DNA of 64,000 bases from NCBI RefSeq assembly GCF_014201875.1, contig NZ_JACHFL010000002.1, forward strand, positions 310,001 to 374,000. Direction: 5' to 3'. The notes below the pieces were generated by a model. The model was not told the DNA's origin, made no database searches, and worked only from the letters and a program-made list of their open reading frames with translations. The position numbers and the translations under genes are program-made. Shown one piece after another: positions 30,771-40,466 of this stretch (the stretch's first letter is position 1; each line of letters opens with the position of its first letter). The DNA comes from Deinococcus humi. GTDB lineage: Bacteria; Deinococcota; Deinococci; Deinococcales; Deinococcaceae.

Positions 30771-31862
30771 GTGGCCGCTCTCACGCCCGCCGATCTGCGC
30801 GCGGCGGCGTTCCGGACCCTGACCCCACAGCCCTCGCTTCAGGCGGCGCTGAACGAGATGGGCTTCCTGCAGGCCGATCCCATTCGCGCGCCGGCGCGTG
30901 CCCAGGACCTGACGCTGCTGGCCCGCGTGCGTGGTTATCAGGCGGGCGAACTGGAACGCCGTTACGCCGAACTGGATGTCGAGGAAGACATGATTCCCAA
31001 TTACGGCTTCGTGCCGCGTGCCGTTCAGGCGCTGCTGCACCCGCGGGAGGTTCCGCCGGGCCGGGTGGAACTGGAACATCCCGATTTGCTGGGCGAGGTC
31101 CGCGCCCAGTTAAACGCGAACGCGGAACTGCATCCCCGCGAGCTGGCGGCAAGGTTGGGCCAGGGCCGCACCGTCAACGCCTGGGGCGGTCAGTCCAGTG
31201 CCACCACCCGCATTCTGGGTGCGCTGCACTACCGGGGCGAGGCCCGCGTGACGCGCCGGGTGGGCGGCGTGCGCGTGTATGGCCCCGCGCCGCATCTCGC
31301 TGCATGGCGCGCCGCGCCTTTGCCCCAGGAGGAACGCCTGCGCCGCACCGTCCACCTGCTCGCTGCCCTGTACGGCCCGCTGCCGGAGGCCAGTCTGCGC
31401 TATCTGGTCTCCCTGTCCGGTTTCGGCCTGCCGCACCTGCGCGGCGAGTTGAAGGCGGCGTTCAGGGTGGCTCTCCGGGAGGAGCTGGCGGGCGCGAGGG
31501 TGGACGGGGTGCCGTACGTCTGGGCGGCGGACCGGTCTCCTGCCGATTCACCGGCCCCGCGCGGCGTGCGGATCGTGGGGCCATTTGACCCACTGGTATG
31601 GGACCGTCGCCGCTTTGAACACCTGCACGGCTGGCCCTACCGCTTCGAGGCGTACACGCCCGCCCCCAGGCGAACGATGGGCTATTACGCCCTGCCAGTC
31701 TTCCAGGCTGGGCGAGCGGTCGGCTGGGCCAATCTGAAGGTGAATGGGGGAGAACTGGAGGCCGAATTTGGATTCGTTCCCGGCCTGCGGCACACCGCCG
31801 CCCTGAATAAGGGGTTGGAGGCCGAGCTGGAGCGCTACCGTGCGTTTCTCGGCGCGACCTGA
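30771..31862 (+). CDS. YcaQ-like winged-helix DNA glycosylase (crosslink repair family)
   Basis: 363 residues of the HTH_42/YcaQ family, whose members unhook interstrand crosslinks and remove bulky N7-alkyl lesions. The N-terminal winged-helix part has the catalytic QxD motif in FLQADPIRAPARAQDL (residues 27-42). Starts with GTG 2 nt after the peroxiredoxin stop. C-terminal signals: VRIVGPFDPLVWDRRRFEHL and GYYALPVFQAGRAVGWANLKV, typical of the family's last domain. DNA-repair role is by family; YcaQ/AlkX is characterised in E. coli. Confidence 0.85.
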   Translation: MAALTPADLRAAAFRTLTPQPSLQAALNEMGFLQADPIRAPARAQDLTLLARVRGYQAGELERRYAELDVEEDMIPNYGFVPRAVQALLHPREVPPGRVELEHPDLLGEVRAQLNANAELHPRELAARLGQGRTVNAWGGQSSATTRILGALHYRGEARVTRRVGGVRVYGPAPHLAAWRAAPLPQEERLRRTVHLLAALYGPLPEASLRYLVSLSGFGLPHLRGELKAAFRVALREELAGARVDGVPYVWAADRSPADSPAPRGVRIVGPFDPLVWDRRRFEHLHGWPYRFEAYTPAPRRTMGYYALPVFQAGRAVGWANLKVNGGELEAEFGFVPGLRHTAALNKGLEAELERYRAFLGAT

Positions 31863-31871
31863 CGCCTGGGC

Positions 31872-31897
31872 ATGAGTGAAGTGTGTAAAGCACTCAT
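31872..31897. promoter_or_regulatory. Inverted repeat near the glmM promoter
   Basis: ATGAGTG (31872-31878) and CACTCAT (31891-31897), 12-nt spacer, just upstream of a TATGAT -10 (31903-31908) for glmM. The dyad covers the -35 region, a plausible operator. Confidence 0.4.
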
Positions 31898-31917
31898 GGC
31901 GCTATGATTGGAGCGAT

Positions 31918-33291
<1,374 letters not shown>

Positions 33292-33377
33292 TCCCCCCGA
33301 TTCCTGACCGTTTTCGTCAGTTCCGCCGCGCATGGCTCTCATTGACTCTCGGCACAATGGCGGCAGGAGGTACCCCC

Positions 33378-33893
33378 ATGAACAAGACCCAGATGACAAA
33401 GGCACTGGTGGCCGCCCTGCTGGCCGCCCCTGCCCTGGCCGGGAGTGCGGGCGCGCAGAACTCGCCCCTCAAGGTCACCGCTTCCACCCTGCTGGTAACC
33501 GAGGTCAAGGCTGACGGCAAGACAGTCGAGAAGCTGACCGACACGGCCAACCGGGGGGTGTCGCCAGGCGACCTGCTGCAGTTGCAGCAGCGCGTCGAGA
33601 ACACGGGCAGGGGGGCTGTCAGGCAGCTCAAGCTGAACATGGCGGTGCCGGCGGCCACGACCTTCCTGGGGCAGCAGTGCGATGTCCAGGGCGTGACCGC
33701 GTTGTTCAGCATTGACGGCAGGACCTACGCCGCCGAACCGCTCAAGAAGTTCGTGACCGTGACCGAGAACGGTCAGGACGTGAAGAAGGAAGTGACTGTC
33801 AACCCCAGCGAGTACACCAATGTCCGCTGGCAGCTGCCCGAGCTCAAGGGCGGCGGCGTGGTCACCTGCTTTATCCGGGCCACCGTCAAGTAA
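33378..33893 (+). CDS. Secreted DUF11-like protein
   Basis: 171 residues from the ATG at 33378 with GGCAGGAGG before it. Signal peptide KALVAALLAAPALAGSAGAQ, then one immunoglobulin-like domain with NRGVSPGDLLQLQQRVENTGRGAV followed by RQLKLNMAVPAATTFLGQQC. This pattern (a dominant 'V..N.G' turn and 'mPvp..t') is that of DUF11 repeats in surface proteins; one copy only here. Cys residues near 117 and 167 could form a disulfide. Function unknown; probably cell-envelope associated. Confidence 0.78.
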   Translation: MNKTQMTKALVAALLAAPALAGSAGAQNSPLKVTASTLLVTEVKADGKTVEKLTDTANRGVSPGDLLQLQQRVENTGRGAVRQLKLNMAVPAATTFLGQQCDVQGVTALFSIDGRTYAAEPLKKFVTVTENGQDVKKEVTVNPSEYTNVRWQLPELKGGGVVTCFIRATVK

Positions 33894-33927
33894 GGACTCC
33901 AGGCAGGTTGGGTCCTTCAAATTGAAA

Positions 33928-33960
33928 AGGGGAGGCGCGGCTGGGATGCCCGCCTCCCCT
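33928..33960. terminator. Bidirectional terminator after the DUF11-like and LLM genes
   Basis: AGGGGAGGCG (33928-33937) pairs with CGCCTCCCCT (33951-33960). The minus-strand 3' flank TTTCAATTT favours the LLM gene; the two genes converge here. Confidence 0.75.
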
Positions 33961-33974
33961 GACCCGTTGCGGGC

Positions 33975-35102
33975 TTACGCCACCGGGGCCACCTTATCCG
34001 TGTAGATCGCGCGGCTGTCCTCATTCCTGCCTTTGAGCAGCGGCATGACCAGTTCCCCGAAACGGCGGGCCTCTTCCAGATGCGGATAGCCGCTGAAGAT
34101 GAAGCTGCTGAAGCCCATGTCCTCGTACCTGCGAATCTTGTCGGCCACCTGCTGTGGGTCACCGATCAGCGCCACGCCCACGCCGCTGCGGGCCATGCCC
34201 ACGCCAGCCCACAGCCCCGGCTCCACCATCAGGTCAGCGTCCAGCCCCTTCATCATCTCGATCTGGCGCTGCTGGCCAACACCGTCCACGTGGGCGTGGC
34301 TGGCGACGAAGGCGGCGCGCACTTCCGGGTCCACGCGGCTGATCAGTCGCTCGGCCGCCTCCCTGGCCTCGGCCTCGGTTTCGCGGACGATGACGTGGGT
34401 TCGCAGGCCGTAACGCAAGTTGCGCCCGGTCTTCTCGGCCAGGGCCTGCATCTGGGCCATGCGTTCCCGGATCATGTCCTCGCGCTCGCCCCACATCAGG
34501 TAGACGTCGGCCAGCTCGGCGGCGATCTGCTGGGCCACTGGGGATGCGCCGCCGAAGTAGATCGGGATGGGCTGGACGGGTGCGGGATCGAGCACCGCAT
34601 TGTCAAAGGCGTAGATGTCGGATTTGAAGGACTGTGGCGGCGGCTGCGTCCACAACTGGCGCAGGATCTGGATGAACTCGCGCGTGCGCTCATAGCGTTT
34701 AGCGTGGTCCTCGAAGTCGCCATACATGGCGTTTTCGGCGGGACTGCTGCCAGTCACAATGTTTAACCTTACTCGCCCCGGAAACAGGTTTTGCAGGGTG
34801 GCGAGCATCTTGGCGTACATGGCGGGCTGGAACATGCCGGGCCGCACGGCGATCAGCAGCGCGGGATCGGTCGGTGCGGTTTTGGCCAGCGCCGCCACCG
34901 CCGCCGTGTAGTTCTCGTGCTCACTATGGTAGTTGGTGGCGGTCAGCAGCGCATCGAAACCGGCCTCGCCCGCCGTGCTAATGAGACTTTGGAGATACGG
35001 CAGCGTGGGCTGACGCGGCATCTTGTTCTTCGTGCCGATGAACTCACCGTCGCGAGACAGTTGCAGGAACCACAGGAATTCGGACTGGGAAGGCTGGGTC
35101 AT
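33975..35102 (-). CDS. ssuD: LLM-class flavin monooxygenase, alkanesulfonate (SsuD) type
   Basis: 375 residues from the ATG at 35102, preceded by AAGGAGCCCGCCCC. TIM-barrel bacterial-luciferase-like enzyme using reduced FMN and oxygen; SsuD releases sulfite from alkanesulfonates. Family-typical: FLWFLQLSRDGEFIGTK, YLQSLISTAGEAGFDALLTAT, LNIVTGSSPAENAMYGDF and PIYFGGASPVAQQIAAELAD. No FMN reductase (ssuE) or sulfonate transporter (ssuABC) is beside it, so the sulfur-starvation role is inferred from the family only; other LLM substrates are possible. Confidence 0.85.
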   Translation of the reverse strand: MTQPSQSEFLWFLQLSRDGEFIGTKNKMPRQPTLPYLQSLISTAGEAGFDALLTATNYHSEHENYTAAVAALAKTAPTDPALLIAVRPGMFQPAMYAKMLATLQNLFPGRVRLNIVTGSSPAENAMYGDFEDHAKRYERTREFIQILRQLWTQPPPQSFKSDIYAFDNAVLDPAPVQPIPIYFGGASPVAQQIAAELADVYLMWGEREDMIRERMAQMQALAEKTGRNLRYGLRTHVIVRETEAEAREAAERLISRVDPEVRAAFVASHAHVDGVGQQRQIEMMKGLDADLMVEPGLWAGVGMARSGVGVALIGDPQQVADKIRRYEDMGFSSFIFSGYPHLEEARRFGELVMPLLKGRNEDSRAIYTDKVAPVA

Positions 35103-35284
35103 GGGGCGGGCTCCTTGAGAGGCCAAGCAGAGAAACGTCGGGTCATTGGTGCAGATGCGGAAGAGACTAGGACAGTTTTACCCGTCCGGCCCACCTCCCT
35201 TCAAAGAGGCGATAAGGGTGGCTGAACTGCCTTTCCAGTCACGCTTCCAATTTCTTCTTGAGGGGAACTGACCGTGAAGCCCGG

Positions 35285-36139
35285 TCAAGCCTTCACCCCA
35301 CCCGCTGTCAGTCCGGCCACGAAGCGGCGCTGGAAGATAGCGATCAGCGCCACGACCGGAATGGTGGCGATGACCACGGCGGCGGCGATCAGCGGCCACG
35401 GAAAGGCGAATTCGCCCTGATACAGCGTGACGCCCACGCTGACGGTTCGCATGTCCAGCTTGGTGTTAAAGCTCAAGGCCAGCAGGAATTCGTTCCAGGA
35501 GTTGACGAAGATCAGCAGCGCCGCCGTGACCACGCCAGGGGCCGACAGGGGCAGCACCACGCGCCACAGCGCGCCCACGCGGGAGGTGCCGTCGATCATG
35601 GCCGCTGCTTCCAGATCACGTGGAATGGCGCTGAAAAAGGCCACCAGCGTCAGAATTGCCACCGGCAGACTCAGGGCGGCGTAGGGCAGGATCAGCGCGG
35701 GGTAACTGTTGAGCAGATCCAGCCCCCGGAACAGGCGGAAGAGTGGCACCAGCAGGCTGACCACCGGGAACATCGAGAAGGCCACCACGGCGGTCAGCAG
35801 GGCGCTGCGGCCCCACACTTGCAGGCGGGCCAGCGCATAGGCCGCCGGCACCGCCACCGCGATGCACAGCAGCGTGCTCAGCAGGCTGACGGTCATGGAG
35901 TTGAAGAAGAAACGGGCGAAGGGCTGCTCGCTGAACACGCGGGCGTAATTGGCGGCGTCCAGCGCGCCCGGCAGGTACTGCACCGGGAACTTCTGCAACT
36001 CGGCCTCGGTCTTGAGGCTGGTCAGGATCATCCAGACCAGCGGAAAGAAACCGCCGATGATCAGCGCGGTCAGGCCAGCCCAGCGCACCGCCTTGTCCCC
36101 CGCGCTCAGGCGTTCGGGGGCCGCCGTCTCACCGCTCAT
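35285..36139 (-). CDS. Sugar ABC transporter permease (MalG type)
   Basis: 284 residues from the ATG at 36139, overlapping the previous stop by 4 nt (ATGA). Inner-membrane permease of a carbohydrate importer. Six membrane segments, the EAA loop AAAMIDGTSRVGALWRVVLPL and AGLTAGGVKA near the C-terminus. The permease pair lies after the substrate-binding gene; the order binding protein-MalF-MalG is standard. No ATPase is encoded, so it must use a shared one, as with MsmK-type systems. Confidence 0.93.
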   Translation of the reverse strand: MSGETAAPERLSAGDKAVRWAGLTALIIGGFFPLVWMILTSLKTEAELQKFPVQYLPGALDAANYARVFSEQPFARFFFNSMTVSLLSTLLCIAVAVPAAYALARLQVWGRSALLTAVVAFSMFPVVSLLVPLFRLFRGLDLLNSYPALILPYAALSLPVAILTLVAFFSAIPRDLEAAAMIDGTSRVGALWRVVLPLSAPGVVTAALLIFVNSWNEFLLALSFNTKLDMRTVSVGVTLYQGEFAFPWPLIAAAVVIATIPVVALIAIFQRRFVAGLTAGGVKA

Positions 36140-37074
36140 GTGCTGGCCCCGTCCCGGACAAAGCGCACGTAAATGGCCGTCACGGCCAGACTCACGGCGA
36201 ACAGCGCCACACTCAGGGTGGCGGCGTAACCGAAGTCCAGAAACTCGATGCTGGTGCGGTAGATGTAGACTCCCAGCGTTTCCAGCAGACCCTGGGCCGG
36301 GGCCTGCTGAATAAAGGTATAGGGGATGTCGAAGACCTGCACGGCGCTGATGGAGCGGAAGATGAACGCCACCGCCAGACTGGGGGCCAGCAGCGGCAGG
36401 ATGATGCGGAAGAAGGACTGGACGCGGGTTGCTCCGTCCACCTCTGCCGCCTCGGTAAGTTCGCGTGGGATGCCCTGCAGGCCGCCCAGCACGATCAACG
36501 CCACAAAGGAACTGGTCTTCCAGACAATCGTGACCACCATCGCCACCACCGCCAGCCCTGGGGTGCTGAGCCACAGCAGCGGTGCCTGGACGATGTGCAG
36601 CCGTACCAGGATGTCATTGAACACGCCGTACTGCGCGTTGAACAGCCACGCGAAGATCAGACCGGTCATCACGGGCGGCATGGCCCACGGCAGCAGCAGG
36701 GCCACCCGCGCGATGCCCCGCACCCGGCTGGGATTGTGGGCGGCCAGCGCCATTGGAATGCCCACCAGGAACGAACCGCCCACCGTCAGCACGGCAAAGA
36801 ACAGCGTGTTTCGCAGTGAGGTGCCGAACCGTGGGTCGCCGAACATCTGCACATAGTTCTTGAGGCCCACGAAGGGCTGCCCATTGAACGGCTCGGTCAG
36901 CTTGTTAAAGAAAAAGGAGTCCCGGATGGTGGTCAGCATGGGGAAAAGCAGCACGCCGCACAGCAGCAGCGCGGCGGGCATCAGCAGCCAGAAGGCCAGC
37001 CAGCCCTCGCTGGTATCGCCCTTGCTGCGTCCCTTACGCCTGGGCACCGGAACGGCGATGTTCTTCTGGGTCAT
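36136..37074 (-). CDS. Sugar ABC transporter permease (MalF type)
   Basis: 312 residues. Partner of the MalG-type permease, forming the membrane channel of the importer. A basic N-terminus is followed by six membrane segments, with EAA loop LTEAAEVDGATRVQSFFRIILPLLAP. It begins about 130 bp after the binding-protein gene, and a hairpin lies in that gap. Overlaps the downstream permease by 4 nt, hence coupled translation. Confidence 0.93.
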   Translation of the reverse strand: MTQKNIAVPVPRRKGRSKGDTSEGWLAFWLLMPAALLLCGVLLFPMLTTIRDSFFFNKLTEPFNGQPFVGLKNYVQMFGDPRFGTSLRNTLFFAVLTVGGSFLVGIPMALAAHNPSRVRGIARVALLLPWAMPPVMTGLIFAWLFNAQYGVFNDILVRLHIVQAPLLWLSTPGLAVVAMVVTIVWKTSSFVALIVLGGLQGIPRELTEAAEVDGATRVQSFFRIILPLLAPSLAVAFIFRSISAVQVFDIPYTFIQQAPAQGLLETLGVYIYRTSIEFLDFGYAATLSVALFAVSLAVTAIYVRFVRDGAST

Positions 37075-37119
37075 CAGACCTCCTTGCAGGAGTGGCGGCG
37101 AGAGAACTGAACGTCGTGT

Positions 37120-37151
37120 GGGGCTGTCCGCCTCTTAAAAAGGGGAGCCCC
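37120..37151 (-). repeat. Intercistronic hairpin between the sugar-binding and MalF-type genes
   Basis: GGGGCT (37120-37125) pairs with AGCCCC (37146-37151), and an inner CCTC (37131-37134) with GGGG (37142-37145). Such hairpins after a binding-protein gene often hold the level of that mRNA above that of the permeases. Confidence 0.5.
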
Positions 37152-37202
37152 CACTCCAGGTCGAAGGGAACGCCAGATGTGGGGGACGGGGACGACGAGG
37201 GC

Positions 37203-38444
37203 CTATTTGAGCAGTGGGGCCAGATCGCGCTGCATGTCGCTCAGGGCGGCGTCCACGGTCTTGCTGCCCGCCACGGCGGCGGACACGTTGTTGCGAATGA
37301 TCTCGCTGACCTTGGGGTAGTTGGGCGTGACCGGGCGCGGGCGGGCCTTGAGGATCACCGGGTAGAGCGCCTTGAAGTGTGGATTGGCCGCCAGCACTGC
37401 CTTGTCGCTGTACAGGCTCTTGCGGACGGGCAGATACGCGCCCTTGACGGCCATCTCGCGCTGGACGTTCACGCTGGACATGAACTGTAGCAGCTTGACG
37501 GCTTCCTTCTTGTGGTTGCCGTAGGCGTTGACGCCCCACTCCCAGCCGCCGGTGCAGGTGGCGGTGGGGTTCTTGCCGAAGGATGGCAGGGCGGCCACGC
37601 CCACGTTGCCCTTGACCTGGGTGGGCTGCGGGCTGTTGCCCTGGAAGTGCGCCCAGGCGTAGCTCCAGTTCAGGCCCAGCGCGACGTCACCGGCCTGGAA
37701 CTGCAGACGCGAGTCGTCGGTCTTGATCTCGGCGCTGGCGGCGGGGGACAGCTTGGACTTGACCGAATTGACCAGGAAGTTCAGGCCCTGCTTGCCCGCC
37801 GCGCTGTTCACGTTGCTGGCGTCGCCGCCGCCGGTCCAGAGGGTTTCCAGGAAGTTGCAGACCGTACCCTCGATGGGCGCGCCCTGGAAGTTGAAGCCCT
37901 GCATCTTGCCGCCCTCGCCCTTCTGGATTTTCGCGGCGGTGGCAGACAGTTCGTCCCAGGTCTTGGGCACGGGCAACTTGTACTTGGCGAGCAGGTCCTT
38001 GCGGTAGTACAGGAACTGCGCGTCGGTGAAGGCGGGCATGGCGTACAGCTTGCCGTTGTAGGTGGCCGCGCTGACCGGGCCGGGCAGGAAGCTGCCCAGG
38101 TAACTGTTGACCCCGGTGATGTAGCTGTTGAGCGGTTCGGCCCATCCGGCGGCGGCGAAGGTGGCGGTGCGTACCACGTCGATCAGAAAGATGTCCAGGG
38201 TGTCGTCCCGGGCGGCCAGCACGGTGGTCAGATACTGGTTCTGTGCCTCGCTGGTGGCCCCGCCGGTCTCGATCTTGACCTTGATGTCGGGGTTGGCGGC
38301 CTCAAAGCGGTCGAACAGCGGTTGAAAGATTTCCGGGCGCTGCTGGGTGCCCATGAACACGTTCAGGGTGGTGACAGCGCTGGCACTGGCCGAGAGAGCG
38401 GCAGCGACGGTCACGGCGGCGGATAGAACGATGCGGGTACGCAT
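37203..38444 (-). CDS. Sugar ABC transporter substrate-binding protein
   Basis: 413 residues. Extracytoplasmic binding protein of the importer. Signal peptide at the N-terminus (VLSAAVTVAAALSASASA); no lipobox Cys is seen, so it is secreted or retained otherwise. Family 1 binding protein features: FEAANPDIKVKIETGG, KLYAMPAFTDAQFLYYRKDLLAKY and WEWGVNAYGNHKKEAVKLLQFM. Similar proteins in Deinococcus bind trehalose, maltose or related sugars; the exact ligand is not readable. GGAGG lies before its ATG and a 6-bp hairpin (38461-38477) just upstream. Confidence 0.93.
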   Translation of the reverse strand: MRTRIVLSAAVTVAAALSASASAVTTLNVFMGTQQRPEIFQPLFDRFEAANPDIKVKIETGGATSEAQNQYLTTVLAARDDTLDIFLIDVVRTATFAAAGWAEPLNSYITGVNSYLGSFLPGPVSAATYNGKLYAMPAFTDAQFLYYRKDLLAKYKLPVPKTWDELSATAAKIQKGEGGKMQGFNFQGAPIEGTVCNFLETLWTGGGDASNVNSAAGKQGLNFLVNSVKSKLSPAASAEIKTDDSRLQFQAGDVALGLNWSYAWAHFQGNSPQPTQVKGNVGVAALPSFGKNPTATCTGGWEWGVNAYGNHKKEAVKLLQFMSSVNVQREMAVKGAYLPVRKSLYSDKAVLAANPHFKALYPVILKARPRPVTPNYPKVSEIIRNNVSAAVAGSKTVDAALSDMQRDLAPLLK

Positions 38445-38460
38445 AGGTGGAACCTCCAGG

Positions 38461-38495
38461 GGCGTCGGGAGGACGCCAGCTCAGTTAACAGTTTA
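38461..38495 (-). promoter_or_regulatory. Leader of the sugar importer operon: hairpin and AT-rich promoter
   Basis: On the minus strand TAAACT (38490-38495) is a candidate -10 inside an AT-rich patch, and GGCGTC/GACGCC (38461-38477) forms a hairpin just before the ribosome site of the binding-protein gene. Promoter assignment is tentative. Confidence 0.35.
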
Positions 38496-38602
38496 TTTAA
38501 AGTACCACGTTTTCAGGTGGGGTGGATGGAGCGCAAATGCCGTCACCATGCACAACTGAATCGATCAAGACCCCGTATGGTATGGCGCCGTTTTATTGTC
38601 TC

Positions 38603-38608
38603 TAGACT
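38603..38608 (+). promoter_or_regulatory. -10 element of the oligoendopeptidase gene
   Basis: TAGACT, 7 nt before the ATG at 38616; matches the leaderless spacing elsewhere. Confidence 0.5.
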
Positions 38609-38615
38609 GAAGGCC

Positions 38616-40421
38616 ATGACTCCCACGACAGAAGCCCCGGCCATGCCCCGCTGGCGCACCGATGACCTGTACGCCAGTCTGAGTGATCCCAGGCTGGACC
38701 AGGACCTAGAGGGCCTGCGTGCTGGGATTGCGGCTCTTGAAACGCTGTTTGACAAGATGGAGGTCCGCGAGGACGGCCCCGCCGCCACTCCGGGAACTTT
38801 GAAGAGCGTGTTGGACGACATGAACGTCCTGAGCGATACCCTTGGCCCGATTGGCGCTTACCTGAATGCTTTTTTTACCACCGATAGTCGCGATGAGCTG
38901 GCGCAGAGTCGTGTGGCCGCCTTCACCACCCTGACGCTGCCGCTGGGACCGCTGCGCTCGCGCCTGACCGCGTGGCTGGGCGGCCTGAGCGACGCGCAAC
39001 TTTCTGATCTGCTGGCCGCCTCCGAGACGGCGCGGGAGCATGAACACTTCCTGCGCCGCGCCGTTCAGCTGGCCCGCCACCAGATGTCGCCTTTGGAGGA
39101 AGATCTGGCCGCCCGTCTGCGGCCCAGCGGGGCGGGGGGCTGGTCCAAACTCCAGGGCAACATCAGCAGTCAGCTGAAGGGCGAGTTCCGGGGTGAGCGC
39201 CTCCCGGTGACGGCCCTACGTGCCCTGGCGAGTGAGGCGGACGAGGACGTGCGCCGCGAGGCTTTCGAGGCCGAGATTGCCGCCTGGAAGTCCTCGGAGG
39301 TGGTTTTTGCCGCCGCCTTGAACGGCGTCAAGGGCGAGGAAGGCACGCTGGCGCGGCGGCGCGGTTTCACGGACGCCGTGGCCCCCAGCCTGCTGACCTC
39401 CGGCATTGACCGTCAGACGCTGGACGCCATGCAGGGCGCGGTGGTGCGCTCGTTCCCCGACTTCCGGCGCTACTTCGCGGCCAAGGCGCGGGCGCTGGGC
39501 AAGGACAAGCTGGACTGGTGGGACATCCTGGCCCCGCTGGGCCACAGTGAGACCGAGTGGACCTACGGGGCGGGAGCCGAGTTCGTCGAGCGGCAGTTCC
39601 GGGGTTACTCCGAACAGCTGGGCGACTTCGCCGCTGAGGCCTTTGAAGGCGACTGGGTGGACGCTGGCCCGCGCGAGGGCAAGCGCAGTGGGGCGTTCTG
39701 CATGCGCTGGACGCGCGGCAAGAGCCGCATTTTAATGAACCACGCCCCCAGCCTCGATAGCGTGTCTACGCTGGCACACGAACTGGGCCACGGTTATCAC
39801 AATGCCCGCCTGGCCGACGCCCACCCGTTGCAACGCGAGACGCCCATGACCCTGGCCGAGACCGCCTCGATCTTTTGCGAGACGGTGGTGCAGAATGCCG
39901 CGCTGGCCGAGGCGACAGGGGCCGAACGCCTGTACGTGCTGGAGACCAGCCTGATGGGTCACGCGCAGGTGGTGGTGGATATCCACAGCCGCTTCCTGTT
40001 CGAGCGGGCCGTCTTCCAGAGGCGCGAGCAGGGTGACCTCAACCCGCAGGAGCTCAACGACCTGATGACCTGGGCGCAGCGTGAGACCTATGGCGACGCG
40101 CTGAACACGCTGCATCCGTACATGTGGGCGGTCAAGCCGCACTACTACAGCCTGGCCTTCTACAACTACCCTTACACTTTCGGGCTGCTGTTTGGCCTGG
40201 GCCTGTACGCGCAGTACGTGACGGCGCGCGAGGCGGGCACCGAGGCAGCCTTCCAGAGCCGTTACGACGAGTTGCTGGCCTCTACCGGGCGCGAGAGTCC
40301 CCTGACCCTGGCCGCCCGCTTCGGCATCGACCTGCACGCCCCGGACTTTTGGGAGGGCAGTCTGGACGTGATCCGGCGGCAGATCGATGCCTACATTGAA
40401 ACGGTGGACCGTGGCGCTTAG
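38616..40421 (+). CDS. pepF: M3-family oligoendopeptidase (PepF type)
   Basis: 601 residues. Zinc metallopeptidase that cuts short peptides in the cytoplasm. I take the ATG at 38616 because it follows TAGACT by 7 nt; an upstream extension to 38517 has no family similarity. The zinc site HELGH is in STLAHELGHGYHNARLA, with the third ligand Glu in LAETASIFCETVV. The C-terminal part of M3 is present (AVKPHYYSLAFYNYPYTFGLLFGLG). No signal peptide. Confidence 0.95.
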   Translation: MTPTTEAPAMPRWRTDDLYASLSDPRLDQDLEGLRAGIAALETLFDKMEVREDGPAATPGTLKSVLDDMNVLSDTLGPIGAYLNAFFTTDSRDELAQSRVAAFTTLTLPLGPLRSRLTAWLGGLSDAQLSDLLAASETAREHEHFLRRAVQLARHQMSPLEEDLAARLRPSGAGGWSKLQGNISSQLKGEFRGERLPVTALRALASEADEDVRREAFEAEIAAWKSSEVVFAAALNGVKGEEGTLARRRGFTDAVAPSLLTSGIDRQTLDAMQGAVVRSFPDFRRYFAAKARALGKDKLDWWDILAPLGHSETEWTYGAGAEFVERQFRGYSEQLGDFAAEAFEGDWVDAGPREGKRSGAFCMRWTRGKSRILMNHAPSLDSVSTLAHELGHGYHNARLADAHPLQRETPMTLAETASIFCETVVQNAALAEATGAERLYVLETSLMGHAQVVVDIHSRFLFERAVFQRREQGDLNPQELNDLMTWAQRETYGDALNTLHPYMWAVKPHYYSLAFYNYPYTFGLLFGLGLYAQYVTAREAGTEAAFQSRYDELLASTGRESPLTLAARFGIDLHAPDFWEGSLDVIRRQIDAYIETVDRGA

Positions 40422-40466
40422 AGGGTGGGCCGTGATTCTGGCTTCTCCCCTCATGCCCATGCGTCC

